Position numbers and translations under genes: made by a program. The notes under the pieces were generated by a model. That model did not search any database and was not told the DNA's origin. It was given only the letters and a program-made list of their open reading frames with translations. Below are positions 1-6,814 of a stretch of 57,699 nucleotides of DNA, one piece after another; the stretch's first letter is position 1; each line of letters starts with the position of its first letter. The DNA lies in contig CAMKLG010000014.1 of the NCBI GenBank assembly GCA_946413585.1, forward strand, positions 1-57,699, read 5' to 3'. Source of the stretch: an uncultured Bacteroidales bacterium. GTDB taxonomy: Bacteria > Bacteroidota > Bacteroidia > Bacteroidales > WCHB1-69.

Positions 1-1868
1 ATTCGGTAGTAACCCTTCACCTCACCGTGAACCATCCCACCTCATGGGACACCTCAGCCATCGCCTGCGACAGCTTTGCGTGGAAAGGGATAACATACAT
101 GCAATCAGGGGATTATACCTCCCTTCTGAACAATGCGGTGGGCTGCGATTCGGTAATAACCCTTCACCTCACCGTGAACCATCCCACCTCATGGGACACC
201 TCGGCCATCGCCTGCGACAGCTTTGCGTGGAAAGGGATAACATACATGGAATCAGGGGATTATACCTCACATCTGACCAATACGGTGGGATGCGACAGTG
301 TGGTCACCCTACACCTCACCGTGAACCATCCCACCTCATGGGACACCACGGCCATCGCCTGTGACAGCTTTATTTGGCTAGGCGAAACCATCACGCAATC
401 AGGGAATTATACCTCCCTTCTGACCAATGCGGCAGGTTGTGACAGTACGGTCACCCTCCATCTCACCGTGAATCGTCTTACCTCTTGGGACACCACGGCC
501 GTCGCCTGCGACAGCTTTATATGGCTAGGCGAAACCATCACGCAATCAGGGGATTACACGTCTCATCTGACCAATGCCAAAGGTTGTGACAGTGCGGTCA
601 CCCTCCATCTCATCGTAAACCATGCCACCGTCGGCGATACCACGGCCATCGCCTGCGACAGCTTTGCGTGGAAAGGCACAACATACGTACAATCAGGAAA
701 TTACACGTCCCATCTGACCAATGCCAAAGGTTGTGACAGTGCGGTCACCCTCCACCTCACTATAAACCATGCGGATATCACGGAAATCACGGAAATCGCC
801 TGCGATAGCTTTCCGTGGCAAGGTTTAATCTACACGCAATCAGGAAATTATACGTTCTCCGCAACCAATACTACAGGCTGTGATTCGGTGGTTGTCCTTC
901 ACCTCACCGTGAACCATGCGGACACCGTCGAAATCTCAGAAACCGCCTGCGAAAGCTACCTATGGCATGGCGGAACACACACGCAATCAGGGGATTACAC
1001 GTTACGTTTGACCAATGCTGCGGGTTGCGACAGTTTGGTGACGCTTCACTTGACCGTGAACTACCACACTTTTGGCGACACCACGGCCATTGCCTGCGAC
1101 AGCTTTGCGTGGAAGGATGTTACCTACACGGAATCAGGGGATTATACATCCTATGAGGTCAACGCGACGGGCTGTGACAGTGTTGTGACGCTGCACCTGA
1201 CCCTCCACCGTTCCGCCACCGCCGAAGAATCCTTGACCCTTTGCGAGAACGACCTCCCTTATACCTACGGCGACACCATCTTCCAACTCGGAACGTCTGG
1301 ACTCTCCACTCTTAGTTTCCGCCTTCTGACCGAGAATGGTTGCGACTCCATCGTCACCCTCCACCTCACCGTTATCGACACCTCCCTGCGCATCGAGCTG
1401 CTGACAGAGGATTTTTGCGAAAGCATGTCGGCGGAATTGTTCGCAGTAACGGAACTGACAGATTATCTGTGGAGTACGGGTGAGGAAGCCCCGAACATCA
1501 CGGTGACCCAACCGGGCGTTTATTCCCTGACGGCCTCCCAAGGCGCGTGCCGAGCCACGGCCTCCGTCAAAGTGGAGGCTTGCGAACTTAACATACTGTT
1601 GCCTAACGCCATAACCCCCTCTAAGAGTGACGGTCTGAACGATGTCTTCAGCTTTCCGCCGAGAATCCAAAACATGATCCATGATTTCGAAATCAGCATC
1701 TTCAACCGTTGGGGCGAACAAGTGTTTTACTCCACAGACAAAGGGTTCCGATGGAACGGTGAGATACAAGGTCGCATTTCCGTCAACGCAGTTTACAACT
1801 ACGTCATCCTCTTCCGCGACCAAAACGGCAAACCTCACCGCCTCATCGGCAGCATAACGGTGTTGTAG
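1..1868 (+). CDS. T9SS type B secreted repeat protein (3' part, truncated by window edge)
   Basis: The reading frame is open at the left edge, so the true start lies outside the window. The visible part is eight 49-residue units (33-1208), a longer degenerate ninth unit, and a C-terminal domain. Each unit carries an A-C-D-S-F motif and a G-C-D-S motif, giving two regularly placed cysteines. The last ~90 residues (LPNAITPSKSDGLNDVF, then FNRWGEQVF and a terminal beta strand) match the gliding-motility-associated C-terminal (CHU_C) domain, the type B signal for T9SS export. Role is inferred: a cell-surface or released stalk or adhesin. Units 1 and 2 are nearly identical at DNA level, pointing to recent tandem duplication. 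No catalytic domain is visible. Confidence 0.85.
   Translation, partial: SVVTLHLTVNHPTSWDTSAIACDSFAWKGITYMQSGDYTSLLNNAVGCDSVITLHLTVNHPTSWDTSAIACDSFAWKGITYMESGDYTSHLTNTVGCDSVVTLHLTVNHPTSWDTTAIACDSFIWLGETITQSGNYTSLLTNAAGCDSTVTLHLTVNRLTSWDTTAVACDSFIWLGETITQSGDYTSHLTNAKGCDSAVTLHLIVNHATVGDTTAIACDSFAWKGTTYVQSGNYTSHLTNAKGCDSAVTLHLTINHADITEITEIACDSFPWQGLIYTQSGNYTFSATNTTGCDSVVVLHLTVNHADTVEISETACESYLWHGGTHTQSGDYTLRLTNAAGCDSLVTLHLTVNYHTFGDTTAIACDSFAWKDVTYTESGDYTSYEVNATGCDSVVTLHLTLHRSATAEESLTLCENDLPYTYGDTIFQLGTSGLSTLSFRLLTENGCDSIVTLHLTVIDTSLRIELLTEDFCESMSAELFAVTELTDYLWSTGEEAPNITVTQPGVYSLTASQGACRATASVKVEACELNILLPNAITPSKSDGLNDVFSFPPRIQNMIHDFEISIFNRWGEQVFYSTDKGFRWNGEIQGRISVNAVYNYVILFRDQNGKPHRLIGSITVL
33..1208 (+). 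repeat. Eight tandem 147-bp coding repeats
   Basis: Unit starts are spaced exactly 147 bp (33, 180, 327, 474, 621, 768, 915, 1062), each coding 49 residues. Units 1-2 are almost identical; units 6-7 are the most diverged (I-T-E-I and V-E-I-S-E variants). A partial unit precedes position 33, so the array extends out of the window. Confidence 0.9.
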
Positions 1869-1872
1869 AACC

Positions 1873-1913
1873 AAAAGAGGCAGTCCCCCTTTCGAGAAAC
1901 CGCCTCTTCTTTT
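1873..1913 (+). terminator. Rho-independent terminator after the repeat protein
   Basis: A 7-bp stem AAGAGGC (1875-1881) / GCCTCTT (1902-1908) with a 20-nt loop is followed by CTTTT. It starts 7 nt after the stop codon. Confidence 0.6.
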
Positions 1914-1949
1914 ATGTATGGAAAAAATAGTCTAAGACGTTGTCAAAAG

Positions 1950-1980
1950 CTAACAGCCAAAAGCCAAAAGCCAACAGCTA
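1950..1980. repeat. Heptad array, CCAAAAG/CTAACAG family
   Basis: Units in phase: CTAACAG, CCAAAAG, CCAAAAG, CCAACAG, then CTA. The final CTA is the complement of the TAG stop codon of the minus-strand hydG gene. Related words recur at 11091 and 21207. Confidence 0.75.
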
Positions 1981-3432
1981 GAAATACAAATCCCTCTCCC
2001 CGGCTTTAATTCGCTCGATGCGCTTCAGCAGCTCATCGTGGAACTTTTCATCCACATTCACCATGTTGTTCTCAATCACTTTCCAACCTTTAGCAGCCAC
2101 TTCAGGGGTGGCGTAATCCACTAAGTACTCGCTCAAAGTGAGGATAGCGTTGGGTGTGCAATAACGTTTGATGAAACCCGGCACACTGAACTCCATGAAG
2201 TGCTCGCCGGTACGACCCAAACGATAACATGCCGTACAGAAGCTCGGAATAAAGTTGTTGTCCAAAAGTTCGTCGATGATTTCACCTAAAGTACGGTCAT
2301 CGCCGATCTTGAACTGCTCGCGGTGCAGGTTCTGGTCCTCCTGCTTGTCGCTGTTCTTCTCGGTCTCTTCGTGGTGGTATTTGTAGTCGCCAATCTGCAA
2401 GTTGGTACCACCGTCTATTTGCGAAATACCATACTGGATGGCTTTGGCACGGAACTCTGAGGTTTCACGAGCGGTGAGAATCATGCCAGTATAAGGCACG
2501 GCCAGACGGAAGATGGCGATGATTTTCTCGAAGGTATCGTCATCCACAAAGTATTTAGTATCAATGTTCAAACCGGAAGCATCCTTGATACGCGGGAAGG
2601 AGATGGTATGCGGTCCCACATTGAAGCAAGCCTCCAAATGGTTGGTGTGACGAATCATGGCCAACACCTCGAAACGCCAATCGTAAAGACCGAAGAGAAT
2701 GCCAAGACCGTTGTCGTCAATACCAGCTTGCTGAGCGCGATCCATGGAGGTAAGACGCCACTCGTAGTTGCCCTTGATGGTATTGGCGGGATGGTACCAA
2801 GAGTAAGCCTCTGGGTGATAAGTCTCCTGGAAAATCTGGTAAGTGCCTATGCCAGCCTCTTTTACAACGCGGAAACCTTCCACATCCAACGGCGCAGCAT
2901 TGATGTTGACGCGGCGGATAGAGCCGTTGCCCTTGTGCACAGAATAAGCCAACTTGGTGGTGTGTGCGATAAACTCGGGAGAGTATTTCGGGGATTCGCC
3001 ATAGACGAGGATCAGTCGTTTCTGACCGTCTTCTTCCAAAGCTTCAATATTGTGCACAAACTCTTCGTCTGTCAGGGTGGTACGCACCTGTTCGTGATTG
3101 GAGGAACGGAAACCGCAGTATTTGCAGTTGTTCACGCAATAGTTGCCCACGTAGAGCGGTGCGAACAGGACAATGCGGTTGCCATAGACGTTGCGCTTCA
3201 GCGTGCGGGCACCCTCCTTGATCTCCTCCACCAAAACAGGGTCGGTGGTGTTGATGAGAACAGCCGTCTCTTCCATCGTCAAACGATTCTTGTTCAACGA
3301 CTTAGCTATGATCTCACGCACCCGCTCGGGCGTGCTTTCGGTCTTGTTGATAAAATCCCAGATTTCTTCCGGGTCGATAAAAGGCTTCCCTATTTCATCG
3401 GGAATACGACATTTTTCGGGGTTAAATTGCAT
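1978..3432 (-). CDS. hydG: HydG, [FeFe]-hydrogenase H-cluster maturase (radical SAM tyrosine lyase)
   Basis: HydG cleaves tyrosine with SAM to supply the CO and cyanide ligands of the [FeFe]-hydrogenase active site. The radical-SAM cluster motif C-x3-C-x2-C is at residues 99-106 (YCVNNCKYC). The C-terminal second cluster motif C-x2-C-x22-C is also complete (CTAC...RYC), which separates HydG from ThiH. The length of 484 residues is normal for HydG. The gene lies downstream of a TM1266-type regulator on the same strand, separated by an 81-bp gap mostly filled by a heptad array. No hydE, hydF or hydrogenase subunit is in the window, so these must be elsewhere. Confidence 0.95.
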   Translation of the reverse strand: MQFNPEKCRIPDEIGKPFIDPEEIWDFINKTESTPERVREIIAKSLNKNRLTMEETAVLINTTDPVLVEEIKEGARTLKRNVYGNRIVLFAPLYVGNYCVNNCKYCGFRSSNHEQVRTTLTDEEFVHNIEALEEDGQKRLILVYGESPKYSPEFIAHTTKLAYSVHKGNGSIRRVNINAAPLDVEGFRVVKEAGIGTYQIFQETYHPEAYSWYHPANTIKGNYEWRLTSMDRAQQAGIDDNGLGILFGLYDWRFEVLAMIRHTNHLEACFNVGPHTISFPRIKDASGLNIDTKYFVDDDTFEKIIAIFRLAVPYTGMILTARETSEFRAKAIQYGISQIDGGTNLQIGDYKYHHEETEKNSDKQEDQNLHREQFKIGDDRTLGEIIDELLDNNFIPSFCTACYRLGRTGEHFMEFSVPGFIKRYCTPNAILTLSEYLVDYATPEVAAKGWKVIENNMVNVDEKFHDELLKRIERIKAGERDLYF

Positions 3433-3448
3433 ATTTATAAGAATTATT

Positions 3449-3518
3449 GGTTATCGGTTATGGGTTATTGAAGCTGGTTTATAGTTTATAGTTAATAGTT
3501 TATAGTTTAAGGGTTATG
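3449..3518. repeat. Heptad array, GGTTATN/GTTTATA family
   Basis: Ten 7-bp words run in unbroken phase: GGTTATC, GGTTATG, GGTTATT, GAAGCTG, GTTTATA twice, GTTAATA, GTTTATA, GTTTAAG, GGTTATG. The last word contains the stop codon (3514-3516) of the minus-strand regulator gene. Confidence 0.85.
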
Positions 3519-3759
3519 ATTTCGTCACTACAGCTTTGGCGGTTACGTTCATGATTTTTCCGAGTTGCCCGGAAAGGGAATTGATTTCGTTAACCTCGCC
3601 TTCGACGATGAGGGAGATGACGGCGACGGGGCGGTCGTGGAAGGGCAGACCCTGACGCGCTAATACAATACCAGAATGCGCAGAGATGACTTCGTTCACC
3701 TGCGCAGCGGCTGCTCTGTCTGACAATAATACCGTTATGGTGCCAATTCGCTTTTCCAT
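3514..3759 (-). CDS. TM1266-family putative iron-only hydrogenase system regulator
   Basis: An 81-residue ACT/NikR-C-like protein. The N-terminal strand (RIGTITVLLSDR), the helix with QVNEVISAHSGIVLARQG, and the VISLIVEGEVNEINSLSGQLG segment match the small TM1266 family that is usually encoded beside [FeFe]-hydrogenase maturation genes. Location upstream of hydG supports the same role here. There is no DNA-binding domain, so any regulation is probably by ligand sensing or protein contact (inference). A TAnnTTTG promoter box lies at 3830-3837, with a palindrome (3803-3819) between it and the gene. Confidence 0.85.
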   Translation of the reverse strand: MEKRIGTITVLLSDRAAAAQVNEVISAHSGIVLARQGLPFHDRPVAVISLIVEGEVNEINSLSGQLGKIMNVTAKAVVTKS

Positions 3760-3802
3760 CAGAACTTCTTTAGGATCAGGTTCTTAACTAAAGGGTGTCA
3801 CG

Positions 3803-3819
3803 CGGGTATTGTGTACCCG
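3803..3819. promoter_or_regulatory. Palindrome CGGGTA-N5-TACCCG in the regulator/hydG leader
   Basis: A perfect 6-bp inverted repeat with a 5-nt spacer lies between the minus-strand -7 box (3830-3837) and the start codon (3759). It could be an operator or a leader hairpin; there is no T run, so it does not look like a terminator. Confidence 0.45.
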
Positions 3820-3829
3820 AATGAGCGCG

Positions 3830-3837
3830 CAAAGGTA
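3830..3837 (-). promoter_or_regulatory. -7 box TACCTTTG for the TM1266 gene/hydG
   Basis: Matches the Bacteroidota sigma consensus TAnnTTTG on the minus strand, about 70 nt before the start codon. It stands back to back with the plus-strand box at 3851. Confidence 0.7.
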
Positions 3838-3850
3838 TCATTTTTTTCAT

Positions 3851-3858
3851 TATCTTTG
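3851..3858 (+). promoter_or_regulatory. -7 box TATCTTTG for the gene at 3900
   Basis: Matches TAnnTTTG, 41 nt upstream of the GTG start at 3900. Divergent from the box at 3830. Confidence 0.7.
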
Positions 3859-3899
3859 CCGCCTCATAAAAATTAACTGTTTTCTGTTAAATTTACACT

Positions 3900-5033
3900 G
3901 TGCAAAAAGTTATAAGATTTAGTATAATATTGATAATGACGAGTTTATGTTTGTCCCTTCGGGCTCAAGATAAACCCAAATCTTATAAGGAGCTTTATTA
4001 CGAAGCGGAAATTTTAGCGAAAAGTGCCATTTACGATGTCGCAAAATCCTATTATATTGATGCACTGAACGCTGCAGAAGCTTCAAATGCACACCGCGAC
4101 ACCCGAAAACAAATCAAACAGAAAATTTTGCTGATGGAATGCTACCAAAAGTACTACCATCTGATGCAACAAGCGCAGATCCTGGAATCCATGGAGGACT
4201 TTGAAAGTGCTCTTAAATTCTACGAAGATGCGCTGAACTTTGCCCAATTCGAAAATCTGACCATCACCGGTACGGATTCTTTGCGAATGCGCACTCAACT
4301 GATGGCACAAACGGCTGATTTGTGCAAAAACCTCTGCTCCATCGAACAACTGAATCTGGAAGGCCTCTACGCAGAAGCCCGAAACAAATACCATCAATGG
4401 GTCGAAGATGCCGAAAGCATGCAATATAAGTGGAAAAAATACAGCTTTCCAACGGAATTTGTCCAAAAAGTAGATTCCATTACCGATTTTCTCGAAGATG
4501 ACAGAAACACTATCCTACCCTATCGGATGATGTTCCCCAACGAGTATTTGGTGATGGACAACTACCTTTTCCAGCTTTTGGATAAAACTGCCTGTCAAAC
4601 CCCCCAAACCATTGAATCTGACATCACCTTTGTGTTTTCTTTGGATACAAATGGTATTATTGAACAATATATCACTGGAAATCAAATTGATAAACACTTC
4701 AACGATGTCCTATTTGCAGAATTGGCGAATATGGAGATGTCGCAACCTTATCGTTACGGATTCTCAATGCCAGTGAAAGAGGAGGTTCGCTACCACATCT
4801 CTTCTTCTAAAACCTCCGTATGGGTGGAAAAAACAAAAAAAGAGTATAAAATAAAGGATTCCAAGCTGAAAAAGCAATATCTGGATGAATTTCGCACACA
4901 TTTATCCGCCGCTCCCGAAGGGAAATACCTGTTCCTGATTCACCGAAACGTTATTGACGACAAAGTGATCTCTTCCGTCCGATTGACGAACGCCAAAGGC
5001 GGAAAAGCTAAAAAATGGCTGAAAAACCTGTAA
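3900..5033 (+). CDS. Exported helical-repeat (TPR-like) protein, function unknown
   Basis: A 377-residue protein read from GTG. The N-terminus is a signal peptide (IILIMTSLCLSLRAQ, cleavage probably after RAQ). Residues ~25-170 are amphipathic helices spaced like TPRs, with A/Y/L positions (ELYYEAEILAKSAIYD, AKSYYIDALNAAEAS). The C-terminal half is mixed alpha/beta and rich in lysine near the end, with a basic tail (KGGKAKKWLKNL). I recognise no family by name. The GTG start is preferred because the next methionine (residue 13) would cut the signal peptide. The stop codon abuts a heptad array that fills the whole gap to the next gene. Confidence 0.8.
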   Translation: MQKVIRFSIILIMTSLCLSLRAQDKPKSYKELYYEAEILAKSAIYDVAKSYYIDALNAAEASNAHRDTRKQIKQKILLMECYQKYYHLMQQAQILESMEDFESALKFYEDALNFAQFENLTITGTDSLRMRTQLMAQTADLCKNLCSIEQLNLEGLYAEARNKYHQWVEDAESMQYKWKKYSFPTEFVQKVDSITDFLEDDRNTILPYRMMFPNEYLVMDNYLFQLLDKTACQTPQTIESDITFVFSLDTNGIIEQYITGNQIDKHFNDVLFAELANMEMSQPYRYGFSMPVKEEVRYHISSSKTSVWVEKTKKEYKIKDSKLKKQYLDEFRTHLSAAPEGKYLFLIHRNVIDDKVISSVRLTNAKGGKAKKWLKNL

Positions 5034-5138
5034 GTAGTTATTAGTTAGCAGTTGGGCTATTGGCTATTGGCTGTTGGCTATTGGCTGTTGGCTATTGGCT
5101 GTTGGCTATTGGCTGTTGGCTGTTGGCTAAAAGCCAAT
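5034..5138. repeat. Heptad array filling an entire intergenic gap
   Basis: Fifteen 7-bp words in one phase: GTAGTTA, TTAGTTA, GCAGTTG, then GGCTATT and GGCTGTT in mixed order, GGCTAAA and AGCCAAT. The array starts at the base after the TAA of the plus-strand gene and ends on the first base of the stop (5138-5140) of the convergent minus-strand gene. The final TTGGCT-AAA-AGCCAA can form a short hairpin. Confidence 0.9.
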
Positions 5139-6010
5139 TACGTACACAGAACATACAAATCATCCCGCTGGTTGATACAGAGAACCGATAACGGGGTATG
5201 GCCAATGATTTTGCGCTCACGCGGACCAGTTAGTACATCGCCAAGAGTGTAGTAGCGAGTCATCATGATCACAGATGCGCCAGCGTGTGCGCCGACATGC
5301 TCTATCAGGGGAAACTCCAAAGCGTAAGCATCCAAATACTTCTGTGGCTGCGTTTCGTGCTTTTCGTAGGTGACTTCCAGATTCTCATACAGTTTCTCAA
5401 CAAAGGCAACATTGTCATAAACCAATTTGGATAAACCTTCGTCTTTGTATCTCGGGTAGAGAATGTGGATAACGGAACCGTAAAACCGACTGAAATAGCC
5501 CGCCCATAACGCCTTTTCTTTGTTCTGCCGCTCGATATCCAACGGCAACAAAATGTGCTTGTAGTAAGTGGCATCTGGGTAAGCGAATGTGACCGTCATC
5601 ACAGGAAAACGCGACTGACGGATAAACTTAATGGCTTTCTTGGCACTAAAGAAACAACCCCCATCGGAACCACGTCCATCAGGCACCCCGATGACGAACA
5701 TGGCAGTGTTGTGCTCTTCCGCATAACGGAACAATGTTTCAGGGAAAATATAATCGGTAATAATTTGACATTTAGCCACTTTTGAAACCGTTTTCCGAAT
5801 TTCCTGTAAATAGGGACTATCTTCGGGAATATGGTGATACTCCGCCGGTCCGAAACCAAACCCGAAGTTGGCCATAACGGTCAACGAAGCTTGGAACACC
5901 TCCGCCAATACCACCCCCTGCGATACCGCAGCCAATCCACGCTGGGAATCGTCAGCAATCACCGTGATATTCAGGTTTCGGTCTCGTTTTATCGGTTCGT
6001 GAACTTCCAT
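5138..6010 (-). CDS. Universal stress protein (tandem UspA-like domains)
   Basis: A 290-residue cytoplasmic protein with two Usp-like alpha/beta halves. The first starts at NITVIADDSQRGLAAVSQGV and the second at HILLPLDIERQNKEKALW. GASVIMMTRYY and GHTPLSVLCI near the end match the typical C-terminal Usp strand pattern. Usp proteins bind nucleotides or sense stress, but the partner here is unknown. The canonical G-x2-G-x9-G-S/T ATP loop is not clean in either half, so nucleotide binding is uncertain. It may be cotranscribed with tsaB, 46 bp upstream. Confidence 0.8.
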   Translation of the reverse strand: MEVHEPIKRDRNLNITVIADDSQRGLAAVSQGVVLAEVFQASLTVMANFGFGFGPAEYHHIPEDSPYLQEIRKTVSKVAKCQIITDYIFPETLFRYAEEHNTAMFVIGVPDGRGSDGGCFFSAKKAIKFIRQSRFPVMTVTFAYPDATYYKHILLPLDIERQNKEKALWAGYFSRFYGSVIHILYPRYKDEGLSKLVYDNVAFVEKLYENLEVTYEKHETQPQKYLDAYALEFPLIEHVGAHAGASVIMMTRYYTLGDVLTGPRERKIIGHTPLSVLCINQRDDLYVLCT

Positions 6011-6037
6011 ATTTGATTAGATAATAGGGGCAAGGAC

Positions 6038-6062
6038 CATCATTCATCATTTATCATTATCT
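6038..6062. repeat. Short heptad array CATTCAT/CATTTAT/CATTATC
   Basis: Three to four 7-bp words between the usp start and the tsaB end. The last word carries the tsaB stop codon (6057-6059, minus strand). Confidence 0.55.
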
Positions 6063-6755
6063 CAGCCCCTTCACCACCGGTTTCGCCGCCACATACTCTT
6101 TCAAGTAAAACGGTTCGAAGTAGGCAACATTCTCAAATTCTTGGTTTTGCCACTTTCTTAAGGCGGCAGGGAGCATGTTTTGAGCAGAGATAGGGGCTTC
6201 TACAAAACAGGCATTGGGGAAGGCGGAGAGCAACTCGCAACATTTGGGCATGCCGTTGCCGCAGAACAGCACTTTCTGCTCGGAAAGCAACTCCGCAAAG
6301 GTGCTTTCATCCACAATCTTCGAGGAAATCTCCTCCAATGGCTGCATATTGAAGTCGAAGCGTGTGGTGAAAACCTCCATGCGACGCGCGTCAATCATGG
6401 GCACAATCTGTACATTTTCAGCTGATGATTGTATCCATAACTGCCTAGCACCCTGTGCGATACTCTCTAATGTGCTGACAGCTATCACAGGTACCCCGGC
6501 AGTGTAGGCAATACCTTTTGCGGTAGAAACCCCGATGCGCAGACCCGTGTACGAGCCAGGTCCGATGCTCACCGCCACGCCGTTAATCTCCGACATGATC
6601 ACTTCCGCCTGCTTCAACACCTCATCCACAAACGGCAACAGATTCTTGGCATGGTTGTTACCCCCTGCTTCTTCTTTCAGACCTACAATCTGGTCGCCCT
6701 TCGATAACGCCACGGAACAAACATCCGTCGCAGTCTCAATATACAAAATATTCAT
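6057..6755 (-). CDS. tsaB: TsaB, tRNA t6A37 biosynthesis subunit
   Basis: TsaB is the non-catalytic ASKHA-fold partner of TsaD in forming threonylcarbamoyladenosine at tRNA position 37. The start NILYIETATDVCSVAL, the motif SIGPGSYTGLRIGVSTAKG and VSTLESIAQG are diagnostic, and the length (~233) is typical. I place the start at the methionine before NILYIE. An in-frame ATG four codons upstream (6765-6767) lies inside a decamer array and would add MNNM-like residues absent from the family. Confidence 0.92.
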   Translation of the reverse strand: MNILYIETATDVCSVALSKGDQIVGLKEEAGGNNHAKNLLPFVDEVLKQAEVIMSEINGVAVSIGPGSYTGLRIGVSTAKGIAYTAGVPVIAVSTLESIAQGARQLWIQSSAENVQIVPMIDARRMEVFTTRFDFNMQPLEEISSKIVDESTFAELLSEQKVLFCGNGMPKCCELLSAFPNACFVEAPISAQNMLPAALRKWQNQEFENVAYFEPFYLKEYVAAKPVVKGLR

Positions 6756-6812
6756 ATTATTCATCATTCATCGTCATTCATCATCATTCATCGTCCCTTC
6801 ATCGCCCTTCTT
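6751..6812. repeat. Decamer array TCATCATTCA/TCGTCATTCA
   Basis: About five 10-bp words based on TTCATCG/TTCATCA between the tsaB start and the stop of the upstream gene (6815-6817). This is the same word family (CGATGAA) as at 15784 and 28815. Confidence 0.75.
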
Positions 6813-6814
6813 CC

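Noticed and set aside
2608-3471. A 287-residue plus-strand frame opposite hydG
   Set aside because: Antisense of HydG, whose cluster motifs are all intact.
5052-5252. A 66-residue hydrophobic reading frame with a GYWLLAV-type repeat
   Set aside because: Three heptads make 21 bp, so the array reads as a seven-residue repeat in any open frame. It runs into the antisense of the usp gene and has no start signal.
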